64,000 bases of DNA from Persicaria tinctoria. Taxonomy: Eukaryota; Streptophyta; Magnoliopsida; Caryophyllales; Polygonaceae. A program made the position numbers and the translations under genes. Each line of letters starts with the position of its first letter. The first letter of the stretch is position 1. Below are positions 1 through 10,774 of this stretch, in pieces. The notes under the pieces are model-generated. The model was not told the origin of the DNA and did no database searches. It was given only the letters and a program-made list of their open reading frames with translations. The DNA lies in the NCBI GenBank assembly GCA_037127255.1, contig JBANSL010000013.1, forward strand, positions 25,887,688 through 25,951,687. The letters are read 5' to 3'.

Positions 1-299
1 GAATGAAAATATGTGTTATACACTCATACATCATAATAATGTGTTACCTAAAATTATAAAATGAAACTAAAATATAGGAGAACGGAACTAGAAGAGTAGA
101 TTGTAGCAGAATCGCATGTTTTCCCTTTTCAATAATTAAGCCGATCCACCACAATATCCTAGCATGCACATGAGCAAGTAAAATTGTATGTTCTCTATTA
201 AACATGTAAAAAAATAAGATAGACAACTACAATTAGAGAGAAAATAAATTACATTTTTAATTGGAAGGGTAAAATAGTAAACTCACACCCACATATAGA
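1..299. other. AT-rich flank, no supported gene
   Basis: Only short chance open frames are visible here. No domain, splice pattern or repeat border was recognised. Confidence 0.5.
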
Positions 300-527
300 T
301 ATATTTTTTGGGTTTTATGCGGGTATGCGGTGCGGGTGAATGGTGCGGGTTAATGGGTGGACTATTGGGGCGGGTGATGGGTGAAAAATCTTCACCCATA
401 ATCCATTCATCACCCGCTTCACCCGCACCCGCTCCACCCGTCACCTACTTTTTTGCGGGTTTTCGCCCGCAAAATTAATGCGGGTGGAGTGGGTGGAGCG
501 GTTACCCGCGGGTAATTTCCAGCCCTA
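300..527. repeat. CGGGT-rich transposon end, hAT-like
   Basis: The stretch is made of short GCGGGT/CACCCGC variants. It ends at the right in a sequence that reads TAGGGCTGGAAATTACCCGC on the - strand. That opening resembles termini of plant non-autonomous hAT elements. No partner end or target duplication was found, so this is a family-level guess; a degenerate satellite is the alternative. Confidence 0.35.
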
Positions 528-594
528 CTTTCGTCAGCTCTGGAGGAAGAAAGCATCTTTGCTTTTATTTTATTTAAAAAAAATGCAAACGGAA

Positions 595-726
595 AAGGTT
601 AATATTGATGGAGAAGGGCACGACGCGAAATTATCCTTAAACTCAAGGGTATCATGCGAAATAGTCTAAACTTTTGTACACCTCGCAAAATAGTCATTAT
701 CTCAGGGGTACCTCGCGAAAAACCCG
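595..726 (-). repeat. Orphan MULE-type terminal inverted repeat
   Basis: Reading from 726 leftwards, four degenerate GCGAAA cores lie at 716-717, 686-687, 657-658 and 626-627, with spacings of 30, 29 and 31 nt. The same spacing is seen at the ends of the complete MULEs at 2110-10765 and 60417-61536. The outer core lies 9 nt from the inferred end. No matching left terminus is visible, so the element is truncated or its other end is outside the window. Confidence 0.6.
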
Positions 727-759
727 TAAAAAATAACTTTTTTTTTTTAAAACCAAACC

Positions 760-892
<133 letters not shown>

Positions 893-897
<5 letters not shown>

Positions 898-950
898 CCT
901 CTTCGTCCGGCGGATTGATGGGCATGATAATCCTCTTCGTCCGGCGGATT
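893..950. repeat. Direct repeat abutting the microsatellite
   Basis: The unit CCTCTTCGTCCGGCGGATT occurs at 898-916 and 932-950, each preceded by ATAAT. The copies are 34 bp apart, which suggests a slippage or repair duplication at the array edge. Confidence 0.85.
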
Positions 951-952
951 TG

Positions 953-1317
953 CTACTTTATTCCTGGGACAGAGGGCGGGATGTTTGTGTCGATCTGACG
1001 GGATCCTCCCCTTTGACAAGTCTGGGATGTCTGACTTTGTGCCTGGTCGTGTTGTTGTTGATGCTGCTCGGCGTAAGTGTGCCAAGTATCGAGATTTGTG
1101 CACGACGGCTGGTTATGGTTTTATACCCTTCTCCTTCTCTTCATTGGGGGAGTTAGATACGGATGCAGTTGCTTTGCTGAAGCGGATTCAGAAATTCTCC
1201 GTATCTCAGGATGTCGGGGCTCGTGCTGTCGCTTATATTTTCACTAGACTCAGTTTTATTATCGCTAAGGGAGTGGGTGCCCAGATAGTATCTCGGCTAC
1301 CCACTAATTTCTTGTAA
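953..1317 (+). pseudogene. Retroelement (LINE-type) C-terminal fragment
   Basis: An open frame runs through this segment to a TAA at about 1315. It contains the stretches YGFIPFSFSSLGELD, LLKRIQKFSV and KGVGAQIVSRLPTNFL. By memory these resemble the conserved C-terminal tail of plant reverse-transcriptase-related retroelement proteins. There is no reverse-transcriptase core, start or promoter, and the fragment lies between two microsatellites, so it is a truncated remnant. The family call is from pattern memory only. The (AAT)n immediately after the stop may have grown from a retroelement tail. Confidence 0.4.
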
Positions 1318-1327
1318 ATAGTAATTG

Positions 1328-2100
<773 letters not shown>

Positions 2101-2109
2101 TTAATTAAA

Positions 2110-2465
2110 CGGAAATTTCGCCAGGTACCCCTGGGCTATTGCAATTTTCGCGGAGTATAAAACCTTTTTACATATTTCGCGTGGTACCCATAAGGTTTTA
2201 ACCTATTTCGCCTCGTGCCCTTCTCGGTTAACTTTAACTGTTTTTGGTGAATCCCGTTAGTTTGCTCAAAAAAAAAAAGAAAAATAAAAGAAAGAAAGGT
2301 TGGACGAGGAGAGGCGAAACACCAGACGCGATACAGAGAGCGAGGAGAGAGCGAAGAGAGAGCGCTCGAGCGAGGGAGACCAGACGCGATACAGCGGCGC
2401 CATACCCTGCTTGGCTCGGACCCGGGCTCGGACCTACGTCAGACCTGCTGCAACCTCTGCTCGAA
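2110..2465 (+). repeat. MULE left TIR
   Basis: Matches the reverse complement of 10425-10765. TTTCG cores with CG at 2119, 2149, 2178 and 2209 are spaced 30, 29 and 31 nt. The inner part, from about 2290, is rich in GAGAGCGAGG and would form the promoter or leader of the + strand gene. Confidence 0.9.
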
Positions 2466-3335
2466 GGTGAGTCTACGAACTTATAACTAGGGTTTGGGTG
2501 GTTAGATTTTTGGTGTTCTTGTTTTTAGATATAGTCTCCCCCTAGGGTTTTAAATTAGGATCTGTAAGGATAATTTGTAGATGTCTTAATCGAATGGTGA
2601 TTAAATTAGATTTTAGTATACTCATTGCAGCTTTGCTGAATTGATTGTTTATATTTCCTTTAGATGCATCTTCGTGTGAATTCAACGTGCTCAATTCTCT
2701 ATGAAATTGGAGGTTTATTGAATCTATCATAGCTTGGTGGATCTAGAAACCTTTCTTCTGTGAAATTTGTTTCTTCTCCTTGTCATCATTGTTCAAACAG
2801 ATTAGTAAAAAGGTAGGTTCTTTAGATTGGCAAGCTGGCCACATGTGTTTATTGTGAATTAAAATTGGGGAAATGGTTTCTTGCTGAATTAGAGGAAGTC
2901 ACAATAAACTAAAAAGTTAGGTTCTTTAGATTGGAAAGCTGGCAAAATGGTTTCTTGCTGAATTGGAGGAAGTCACAATAAGCTGGCCACATGGGTTTCT
3001 TAGCTGTGCCGGTTGTGTTTGTTTTTTGGAGTGTACTGTGTAATTGATTTGATTGAGCTTTTGAATCATTATCTACCTAATTGCCCCATTCATGATTAAC
3101 CCAATGACTAAAATTTCATCTTAGATAAATCAGATTGACTATCAATTTATTGAACTTGTGGACTTCTCTTGGTTTTGATTTTACAAAGATGTTGGATAGT
3201 GACTACTGACCAAGATATACTCATTTATAGTCATACTCAAATGAGATGTTTTTGAGATCATTATGCAGGATGAGTGCACAATCGTCCACAAATTGGGGAA
3301 GAATTGAAAAGAAATTCATGCGGCTTCGTTGCCTC

Positions 3336-3340
3336 CACGA
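3336..3340. repeat. Target duplication CACGA of nested LTR element
   Basis: CACGA here matches 6540-6544, immediately outside the TG...CA termini of the retroelement. Confidence 0.8.
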
Positions 3341-3772
3341 TGATGAGACCCGAGGACCGGATCGACCAAGGCTCGAGCTTTCATACACTCTTTTGTGGGG
3401 CTAATTTTTGGAATATTTGGAAACTGGAAAAAAGGAATATGTGGAGCAAGATTCGCAGGCCTCTCACCCTTGAATCCCCTGCACTCGATCTCAATCCTCT
3501 CGGAATCGCACTCCGAGGATCTCGACCCTTTGACACCTTCGCCTCTCACTAGGGTGTCACCCTCGGCCTCTCACCAAAGGGTTCGCTCTTAGCCTCTCAC
3601 CAAGAACTCGATCCTTAACCCGGAATCATAGGAAGCTATTTAGTGGCTTAACCTTTAACTCAACTCAACTTGACTTCGTTTAAAATGAAGGTTTTACAAG
3701 CAATATATAAGATGAAAATAGAAGCTCTAAACATCTCTAAGCGGTGTGGGATTATTAGAATAGAAAAACTCA
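3341..3772 (-). repeat. LTR A, truncated
   Basis: Starts TGATGAGACCCGAGG like the other two LTRs. At about 3772 it jumps into internal sequence equivalent to about 5239, losing about 280 bp of LTR plus the purine-tract region. Confidence 0.85.
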
Positions 3773-4349
3773 GTTGACATGGAATTAAGAAAAATAGATA
3801 CCTCGGTTGACGCTCGTTTCTCCTTCATGGAAAGCGCAACACTAGGAAGTTGGATGAATTCTTCGTCTTTCTTAAGCTCATGCATGACCTTTGTAGTCTC
3901 AATCGCAACATCCTTGGACATGCTTTCTTTAACCTCAAGTGCTTCACCCATGAAGGTAGAGGATGTCGTCTTTGAAGAGGGAGGTGGGGCTGTTGTGGGC
4001 TTCGATAGCGTCGACCCTAATGTGTTGACGACTTTTCGCATTTCCCGTACTTGTTGCATTGACTCTTCCGCGAGCTTGCGAATCTCTTGCCAAGGTGGTT
4101 CAACCTTCTTCTTATGCCGAGCCTCATCCTCTCGAGCCCTTCTCTTTCGTTATCTCCTCCGAAGCTCTTGATCAACTACATCATATGTAGCATCATCCAT
4201 GTCGCTCCAATGAAGGTACCCATCATCATAGGCTCGAATGGCCCATCGGATGTACTCTTCGGACAAAGGCTTGGAACTCATCTTCTTGAACATTTTGACT
4301 AGGAATAAACAACTCAGTTATCGAAAGCTCGATGGACTCGAGTCGATTA

Positions 4350-4361
4350 GCTCTGATACCA
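4350..4361 (-). other. Primer-binding site, second copy
   Basis: GCTCTGATACCA on +, that is TGGTATCAGAGC on the sense strand, two bases from LTR B. Confidence 0.8.
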
Positions 4362-4363
4362 CT

Positions 4364-5076
4364 TGATGAGACCCGAGGACCGGGATCGACCAAGGCTAGA
4401 GCTTTCGAACACTCTTTTTTGTGGGGCTAAATTTTGGGTTTATGGAAACTAAAAAATAGGGATATGTGAAGCAAGATTCGCAGGCCTCTCACCCTTGAAT
4501 CCCCTACACCCGATCTCAATCCTCTCGGAATCACACTCCGAAGATCTCGACCCTTTGACACCTTCGCCTCTCACTAGGGTGTCACCCTCGGCCTCTCACC
4601 AAAGGGTTCGCTCTTAGCCTCTCACCAAGAACTCGATCCTTAACCCGGAATCATAGGAAGCTATTAGTGGCTCAAACTTTAACTAAACTCAACTTCACTT
4701 GATTTAAAATGAAAGTTATACAAGAAATATATAGGATGAAAATATAGCCCCCAAGCATCGCTAATCGATGTGGGATTTCTTTTAATAGAAATAAAAGCAT
4801 GAAAATCGTCCATATTTGAACGGCTGAATAGAATGTAAAATAAGAGCATCTTCGAGGCTGATTTAGGAGAAGTTTTCTTCATAAAGGTTGTAGACACTTA
4901 AAATAGCTTTCCAACAAGTGCTCACCGGCCTTAATCGGAAGTTTATACAGCCCGAACGAGCCAAAATACCATAGTGTCGCCATGTTGTTTTCTCAAACGA
5001 GAGTTGATATTCGGCCCCGACAACATAGCTTTGTAAGATAAAGGATTCGAGCTCATTGACGACTAGGATCACATCA
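4364..5076 (-). repeat. LTR B, complete (713 bp)
   Basis: Bounded by TG...CA and more diverged from A and C than they are from each other, for example around 4425-4470. The purine tract (5077-5089 on +, pyrimidine-rich) adjoins its right edge. Confidence 0.85.
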
Positions 5077-5759
5077 TCCTCCTCCCCTTGAAAAGGATTC
5101 ATCCTCGAATCCGTGATGGAAACGAGCGACTCCTTCGGACATGTTTCTTTTTCCTTGAACGGATCTTTAATCCCCTCTTCTTCTTGAATCGTGAAAGGCA
5201 AGTAAGACGGAATGAAAGAAGTCGAATCTAACGACTTACTTGACATGGAATTCAGAAAGCTAGGCATGTCGGTTGGCATTCGTTTCTCCTTCATGGAAAG
5301 CGCAACCTTGGGAACTTGGATGATTTCCTCATCTTTCTTAAGCTCTGGGTTGACCTTCGCAATCTCAATAGGAACATCATCGGACTTGCCTTCTTTAATC
5401 TGAAATGTCTCGCCCATGGTCGTAGAGGATGTCGTCTTTGAAGAGGGAGGTGGGGCTGTTGTGGGCTTCGATAGCGTCGACCCCAATGTGTTGACGACTT
5501 TTCGCATTTCCCATACTTGTTGCATTGAGTCTTCCGCGAGCTTGCGGATCTCTTGCCAAGGTGGTTCAACTTTCTTCTTACGCCGAGCCTCATCCTCTCG
5601 AGCCCTTCTCTTTCGATATCTCCTCCGGAGCTCTTGATCAACTACATCATATGTAGCACCATCCATGTCGCTCCAATGAAGATACCCATCATCATAGGCT
5701 CGAATGGCCCATCGGATGTACTCCTCGGACAAAAGCATGGAACTCATCTTCTTGAACAT
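4863..5759 (-). CDS. Unrecognised retroelement ORF (298 aa)
   Basis: The open frame starts in the interior of the three-LTR element and ends inside LTR B. Residues 10-70 hold AYDDGYLHWSDMDGATYDVV, then a strongly basic segment RRRYRKRRAREDEARRKKK. A Ser/Thr/Pro and acidic linker follows, and the C-terminal 60 residues include GAEYQLSFEKTTWRH. A partial second copy lies at 3773-4300. I do not recognise a Gag, protease or other catalytic domain. The basic helix-like segment could bind nucleic acid or packaged RNA, but this is inference. The frame running into the LTR is unusual and argues that the C-terminus may not be functional. Confidence 0.45.
   Translation of the reverse strand: MFKKMSSMLLSEEYIRWAIRAYDDGYLHWSDMDGATYDVVDQELRRRYRKRRAREDEARRKKKVEPPWQEIRKLAEDSMQQVWEMRKVVNTLGSTLSKPTTAPPPSSKTTSSTTMGETFQIKEGKSDDVPIEIAKVNPELKKDEEIIQVPKVALSMKEKRMPTDMPSFLNSMSSKSLDSTSFIPSYLPFTIQEEEGIKDPFKEKETCPKESLVSITDSRMNPFQGEEDDVILVVNELESFILQSYVVGAEYQLSFEKTTWRHYGILARSGCINFRLRPVSTCWKAILSVYNLYEENFS
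5077..5089 (-). other. Polypurine tract
   Basis: Sense strand AAGGGGAGGAGGA immediately precedes LTR B, as expected for plus-strand priming. Confidence 0.75.
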
Positions 5760-5814
5760 TTTGACTAGGAAGAAACCACTCAGTTATCGAAGCTCGAAGG
5801 ACTCGAGTCGATTA

Positions 5815-5826
5815 GCTCTGATACCA
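5815..5826 (-). other. Primer-binding site (tRNA-Met type)
   Basis: TGGTATCAGAGC on the sense strand, two bases after LTR C, the 5' LTR. Confidence 0.85.
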
Positions 5827-5828
5827 CT

Positions 5829-6539
5829 TGATGAAACCCGAGGACCGGATCGACCAAGGCTCGAGCTTTCATACACTCTTTTGTGGGGCTAATTTTTGGA
5901 ATATTTGGAAACTGAAAAAAAGGGATATGTGGAGCAAGATTCACATGCCTCTCACCCTTGAATCCCCTGCACTCGATCTCAATCCTCTCGGAATCGCACT
6001 CCGAGGATCTCGACCCTTTGACACCTTCGCCTCTCACTAGGGTGTCACCCTCGGCCACTCACCAAAGGGTTCGCTCTTAGCCTCTCACCAAGAACTCGAT
6101 CCTTAACCCGGAATCATAGGAAGCTATTTAGTGGCTTAACCTTTAACTCAACTCAACTTGACTTCGTTTAAAATGAAGGTTTTACAAGCAATATATAAGA
6201 TGAAAATAGAAGCTCCAAACATCTCTAAGCGGTGTGGGATTATTAGAATAGAAAAACTCAAGGAAAATTCGTCTAGACTCGAGCTTCTGAATTGAATGTC
6301 AAATTCGAGCATCTTCGGGGCTGATTCGGAATAGGTGTTCTTCATGGAAGTTGTAGCCACTTAAAATAGTTTTCCAAAAAGTGCTCAACGGCTTCAATCG
6401 GAATTTTATACAGCCCGAAAGAGCCAAAATATCACGGTGTCGCCATGCTGTTTTCTCAAACAAGAGTTGATATTCGGCTCCAACGACAAAGCTTTGTAAG
6501 ATAAATGAGTCGAGCGCACTGACCACTAGGATCACATCA
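5829..6539 (-). repeat. LTR C, complete (711 bp), 5' LTR
   Basis: TG...CA bounded. Its right end GGATCACATCA is followed by the target duplication CACGA at 6540-6544. Confidence 0.85.
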
Positions 6540-7235
6540 CACGAGGTGTCTGCTGTAGTTTTAACGGTAACTGACACGACTAAGGAGTCATATCTAAAAT
6601 ACTTTCATCGATGTCCGGTTTGGATGGTATGTTCTAGTCACTTGTGTCAATTTAGAGTTGCTCCCGTTAGATGCATATACTTTGAAATTTGATTGCCAAT
6701 GGGTCTGTGTGTTCACTGATTATAGGGGAAATATGATTGCGGTTTTTTTCAATGGTGTGAGAATGATGCACCTACTATGAAATCTAATCCAGCATTGTAG
6801 AATAGTACCTTTGAAGATTACAAATCAAAAGTGGACTCTCTTGAGTCGAGCCTTGCGGATTCAAAAGAGAAGAGAAAATTTTTAAAATTGAAGGTGAATT
6901 CACTCGAAGTTGAGAATGCTTCTTTAAAGACAGAGAATTCAATCCTGAAGTCGGACAAAAATTCGAATGTTGCAAGGGATCATTTCTCCACAAGACTTGT
7001 CCTTTATTCTTGGGGTGTTGTTTTTATTATAGCCTTAGCTTCCATTGTGTCGTTGATGTTCTATCATTTGTCGAATTATGTAAAAGGGCAGGTTTATCTA
7101 ACTGTTTAATTAACAAATGTCAAATTTCGGTTTTTGTTAAATGGTTTTTAGTTTATGTGAGGTTTGTTTCTGAATTGTTATCTTAAATGTAAGATTTAGT
7201 AATTTGTGTAGCCAAATGATAGCTAATCCAAGCTA

Positions 7236-7305
7236 TTTATATGGACAAATGCTGCTTTTTATATGGACAAATGATCGTCCAAGTGCTGCTTTTTATATGG
7301 ACAAA
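7236..7305. repeat. Short tandem repeat TTTATATGGACAAATG
   Basis: Three near-identical copies of TTTATATGGACAAATG occur, and the last two are preceded by GCTGCTT. It lies between the two MULE genes. Confidence 0.85.
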
Positions 7306-7627
7306 TGCAGTAGCTATATAGTGCATATACAGATTCGAAGCATAAACAAATTAAGACTAAATATATACGTTGTGGATAAAAAGGAAAAATGATAAAAATC
7401 CTGATAATTTCAAAGCATCAGTATAGACAAAATATCCGAGCATAATAGATCTCAAAAGTTTGAGCGTAAGCTAAAGACATTGTTCAAAAGATAAAGATTT
7501 GAAAGTAGCAACCATGATCTGCATAAGGTTTTGACCAACTTGAATGAAGGTAGCAACCATTCTTCAAAAGCTAAGCTAAAGACATTTCTAAATAACATCA
7601 TTCTTCAAAAGGTAGCAACCATTCTCC

Positions 7628-10001
7628 TACTGAGTCCCCGCTGTCCACGGAGCCGAGGACATAACCTCACTGAGAGATTGTACTTGTTCAACATTGGTTA
7701 TGCCATCATTCGGTAAACTCTCTGCAACTTCTTGCCTTTTGCAATGTCTGACCATAATAGTGCGTCTAACTCCTACAATAATCCACTATAATGTTACAAC
7801 CCCCTTATCGCATATTAATTACGTAAAACAAATACGAATTGGTGGTTAGTTGTACCTTCAAGCATGGATAAGACGGGAAGGGCTCTATCAGCACCTAACG
7901 TGGAATTAAATGACTCCGTTACTCGATGTATGAGGTGCATGTAGAGTATGATCATACCTATACCGCGCCCAACACTCCATCTCACCCACATCTTTAAGCC
8001 ACGTTACAGCTCCCTTCCCAGCCAAAGATTCCACTCTCTCCATTGCTCTCCTAAATTTATGCTCGGAGAAAGCTTTGCAACACTCCCAAAACACATCCTT
8101 CACTGGCAAGCCTGAGAATGCCTTCTTCAAATTAGCTAAGAGGTGTGTGCAACAATAACAACGACCAACTGATGGCCACACTTCTGCAAGGGCGGGTTCG
8201 ACACCCTACATTAATTGGGAAACACACGTTAGGCCTTATAGATAGGTAAACCAATACAAACAAAACAAAAAAAAAAAGTTCTTAAGGGGGCTGGAGAATC
8301 TCGCCTTTTGCCTGTCAGATATAATGCACCAATTGGTCCTCTGAGTATTCTGCAATACCTCCCTTAGCTGATAGAAAAACGAAGACCAAGTGCTCTTACA
8401 CTCATTCGCATACACACCATATGCTAGAGGATAAATTTTGTTGTTGCCATCAACAACAATAGCGGACAAGATGATACCACCATACTTTCCTTTCAAATGA
8501 CATCCGTCAACTCCAATTAATCCTCGACACCCATTAATGGCTCCATCTATCATCGGCTTCATCTATATAAACAAGCTCTTAAATTGCGGTGGCCTTTCGG
8601 GGTCATCTCTACCTTGTGTCCAAACAATATGAGCTCTAGATCCAGGGTTGGAAGACCTCACCACCTCACAATATCCCGGTAAACTCCCATAAGAAGTTTC
8701 ATGCTTTCCATTAATGATTGCAAGAGCAAGCGATCTTGCTTTGTACAAGGAGGTTGATTTCATATTTATTCCATATTTATTCATCAACAACCTTTGCATA
8801 GTTTCTCCTGAGATTTCATCATCCACTCTAACATGATCAAGGAGCTTCTTCGCATCCCACTCCGGAGTTGCCATCGAATTAAACTTCGTGAGCTTGAGAC
8901 AACTATGAGTACCATCCAATGTCTTAATTGCCCATGTTACTCCATCTGTAAGTCTTGATACGTGAATCCTCCACTTACATCCGATTGTCCACAAACAGCA
9001 GTATACTTACTCTGATATGCTTTTAGCACCACAACAGGGAAACCCTCCTGAACACAATAATCTCGCAGCACATTCATCCTTGCCTCCTTATCCAAAAAAA
9101 TCATCCAGACTTTCATTTTAATATTTCCAAAGCTATGATCACCATACAACTCTCCGTTCTCATAAATCCTATCAAAGTAATCTTCGCCAACATCACTAGA
9201 ACCACAAATGCCATCATTATCAGTCAAGACCAATGAATTGTTATCAACCAAGTTCACGTCATCAGAAGCCAAATCAACATCATGGGATGCATTAGAAACC
9301 AAATCAACATCAACCGATGCTTTAGAAGTCAAATCAATATCAAGCGATGCATTAGAAGCCAAATCAACATCAACCGATGCTTTAGAAGTCAAATCAAGAT
9401 CAAGTGATGCATTAGAAGGCAATTCAACATCAAGCGATGCATTAGAAGGCAAATCAAAGTTAGCCAATTCAACCTCAACCGATACAGAAGCAGGAATTGC
9501 ATAATCAAACACATTATCTTTCGTTCTACTAATCTCACCGGATGTGGGTACACTACGTGTAGAGTGACTTTGACTTTTTGGTACAAAAGTCCCTCTTCTT
9601 CTTACTGTAGTAGGAGGAACCTTCCTACTATAAGCGGATTGACTACCATGGCTTGACCATTCCATCGTTTTTTTTTACTCAACTAAACCCCTTGCCAATT
9701 CTAGAGTCTTAGAAGGTGAGTCACTAGATCCTATGGCTAGTTTAATCAATTCCTTCTCACCACATATATTGATCATATTCACAACATCGATGTCACTCTT
9801 TAATTGAAAACTTTGACCATTATGAGCATACCATAATGTTGGATTCTCGGGGAAAAACATGCCTTTTTTTTCCGCCCCCTCTAATAATTCAGCAATCATA
9901 TCCAATACGCTACACTTATCCGGGTCCTCCACCTCAAATTCAATGTAATCTTGATGAATATAACGCATTTGTATGGCTGCAATCCTACAAGAAAACCCCA
10001 A
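7628..10001 (-). pseudogene. MULE (MURA-type) transposase, decayed
   Basis: Reading right to left: a PB1-like N-terminal domain (9675-10001); a linker with Asp/Ser repeats (about 9240-9480); the MuDR DNA-binding region ending GCKWRIHVSRL (about 8960); then the transposase core with GVDGCHLKGKYGG and ISDRQK, carrying the first two catalytic Asp (about 8340-8540). After a ~100-bp interval that looks like a GC-AG intron come GVEPALAEVWPS and CTHLLANLKKAF (about 8110-8190). FNSTLGADRALPVLSML follows in a shifted frame at about 7880, and TIMVRHCKRQEVAESLP at about 7730. No C-terminal SWIM zinc finger (CxCx..CxH) was found. Damage: an in-frame TAG at about 8563, a frameshift near 8980 and another near 7915. 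It once moved the 2110-10765 element. Confidence 0.85.
9240..9480. repeat. Imperfect repeats inside transposase linker
   Basis: A ~30-bp unit, and a 60-bp higher-order unit, around AAATCAACATCAA.CGATGC repeats about seven times. It encodes VDVDLxSxAS on the - strand, an acidic low-complexity linker between the PB1-like and DNA-binding regions. Confidence 0.85.
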
Positions 10002-10424
10002 TTCATCATAAGAAATAAGCTAACAGTTGAGAAACCTAAATTACCCATCATAAGAAACAAACAATTTATGTTGACAGTATGTTAATTCCAATTGAGTCAA
10101 ATGAATGAATTTAGACTTAACCCCTAAATAATTGAGAAACGAATTTCATTAAAAAATCGGATTGCAATTGAGAAACGAAATTTCGAATTCCAAATCCATC
10201 AATTTCAACATAAACCCTAAATTTGACATCACAAAAAACCTCCAAATGCTTCAACTTCAACCTAAATCCAAAATTTCTATTGACATCAACTAACCTCTCT
10301 GCAGAAGCACGTTCTTCTCCTCCGCCTCCGGTCGCCGGCCGAGGCAATGGGCCGCCACTGCCACCGTCTTCGCCGGCCGAGGAAATGCCTTCCACTTCTC
10401 CTCCCATCACTGATGTTCGAGCAA

Positions 10425-10765
10425 TTCGAGCAGAGGTTGCAGCAGGTCCGACGCAGGTCCGAGCCCAGGTTCGAGCCGAGTAGGGTATGGCGCCGCTGTA
10501 TCGCGGCTGGTCTCCATCGCTCGAGCGCTCTCTCTTCGCTCTCTCCTCGCTCTCTGTATCGCGTCTAGTGTTTCACCTCGATCTCCTCGTCCGACCTTTT
10601 TTTTTTGAGCAAACTAACAGGATTCACCAAAAACAGTTAAAGTTAACCGAGAAGGACACGAGGCGAAATGGGTTAAAACCTCAAGGGTACCACGCGAAAT
10701 ATGTAAAAAAAGTTGTATACCCCGCGAAAATTGCAATACCCCAGGATTACCTGGCGAAATTTCTG
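10425..10765 (-). repeat. MULE right TIR
   Basis: Inverted copy of 2110-2465. GCGAAAT cores with CG at 10755, 10725, 10695 and 10664 are spaced 30, 30 and 31 nt. Confidence 0.9.
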
Positions 10766-10774
10766 TTAATTAAA

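Larger units (their letters stand above)
3341..6539 (-). mobile_element. Non-autonomous LTR retrotransposon with three LTRs
   Basis: Layout in + coordinates: LTR A (3341-3772, truncated), partial interior (3773-4363), LTR B (4364-5076), full interior (5077-5828), LTR C (5829-6539). TSD CACGA flanks A and C. On the - strand, which is the element's sense strand, each LTR ends in CTCATCA. After LTRs C and B comes a primer-binding site TGGTATCAGAGC (initiator tRNA-Met type). The full interior ends in a purine tract AAGGGGAGGAGGA just before LTR B. The 752-bp interior has no protease, integrase or reverse transcriptase, only the start of one open frame, so mobility must come from another element. 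LTRs A and C resemble each other more than either resembles B. Confidence 0.85.
3270..7109 (+). pseudogene. GRF-type zinc-finger / coiled-coil / membrane gene, disrupted
   Basis: An ATG at 3270 opens a short exon. In a shifted frame that exon reads NSCGFVAST up to the retroelement insertion at 3341. After the insertion the frame resumes at about 6545 with VSAVVLTVTDTTKES and YFHRCPVWM. A gap that looks like an intron follows, then YDCGFFQWCENDAPTMKS at about 6739. The order C-G...T..T...F..CP...DCGFFQW is the plant GRF zinc-ribbon pattern. An in-frame TAG lies at about 6798. Downstream, 6831-7109 encodes a leucine/glutamate-rich coiled coil (about residues 1-45) and one membrane helix (about residues 57-78). 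GRF proteins with this tail are widespread in plants. The role in the element is unknown. It is now inactive: split by an LTR element, frameshifted and interrupted by a stop. Confidence 0.65.
2110..10765. mobile_element. Mutator-like element (MULE), 8.66 kb, nested insertion inside
   Basis: The element is bounded by perfect 9-bp direct repeats TTAATTAAA at 2101-2109 and 10766-10774, as expected for Mutator transposition. Its ends read CGGAAATTTCGCCAGGTA (left) and CAGAAATTTCGCCAGGTA (right, - strand). The long TIRs match for about 350 bp. The interior has two genes in opposite orientation: a decayed MURA-like transposase (7628-10001, -) and a GRF zinc-finger gene (3270-7109, +). A 3.2-kb LTR retroelement later inserted into the GRF gene, so the original MULE was about 5.45 kb. 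Stops and frameshifts in the transposase make it non-autonomous now. Confidence 0.9.

Noticed and set aside
6831..7109. Stand-alone coiled-coil membrane protein gene
   Set aside because: Upstream GRF zinc-ribbon sequence lies in the same frame across one stop, so it is the 3' part of the disrupted GRF gene.
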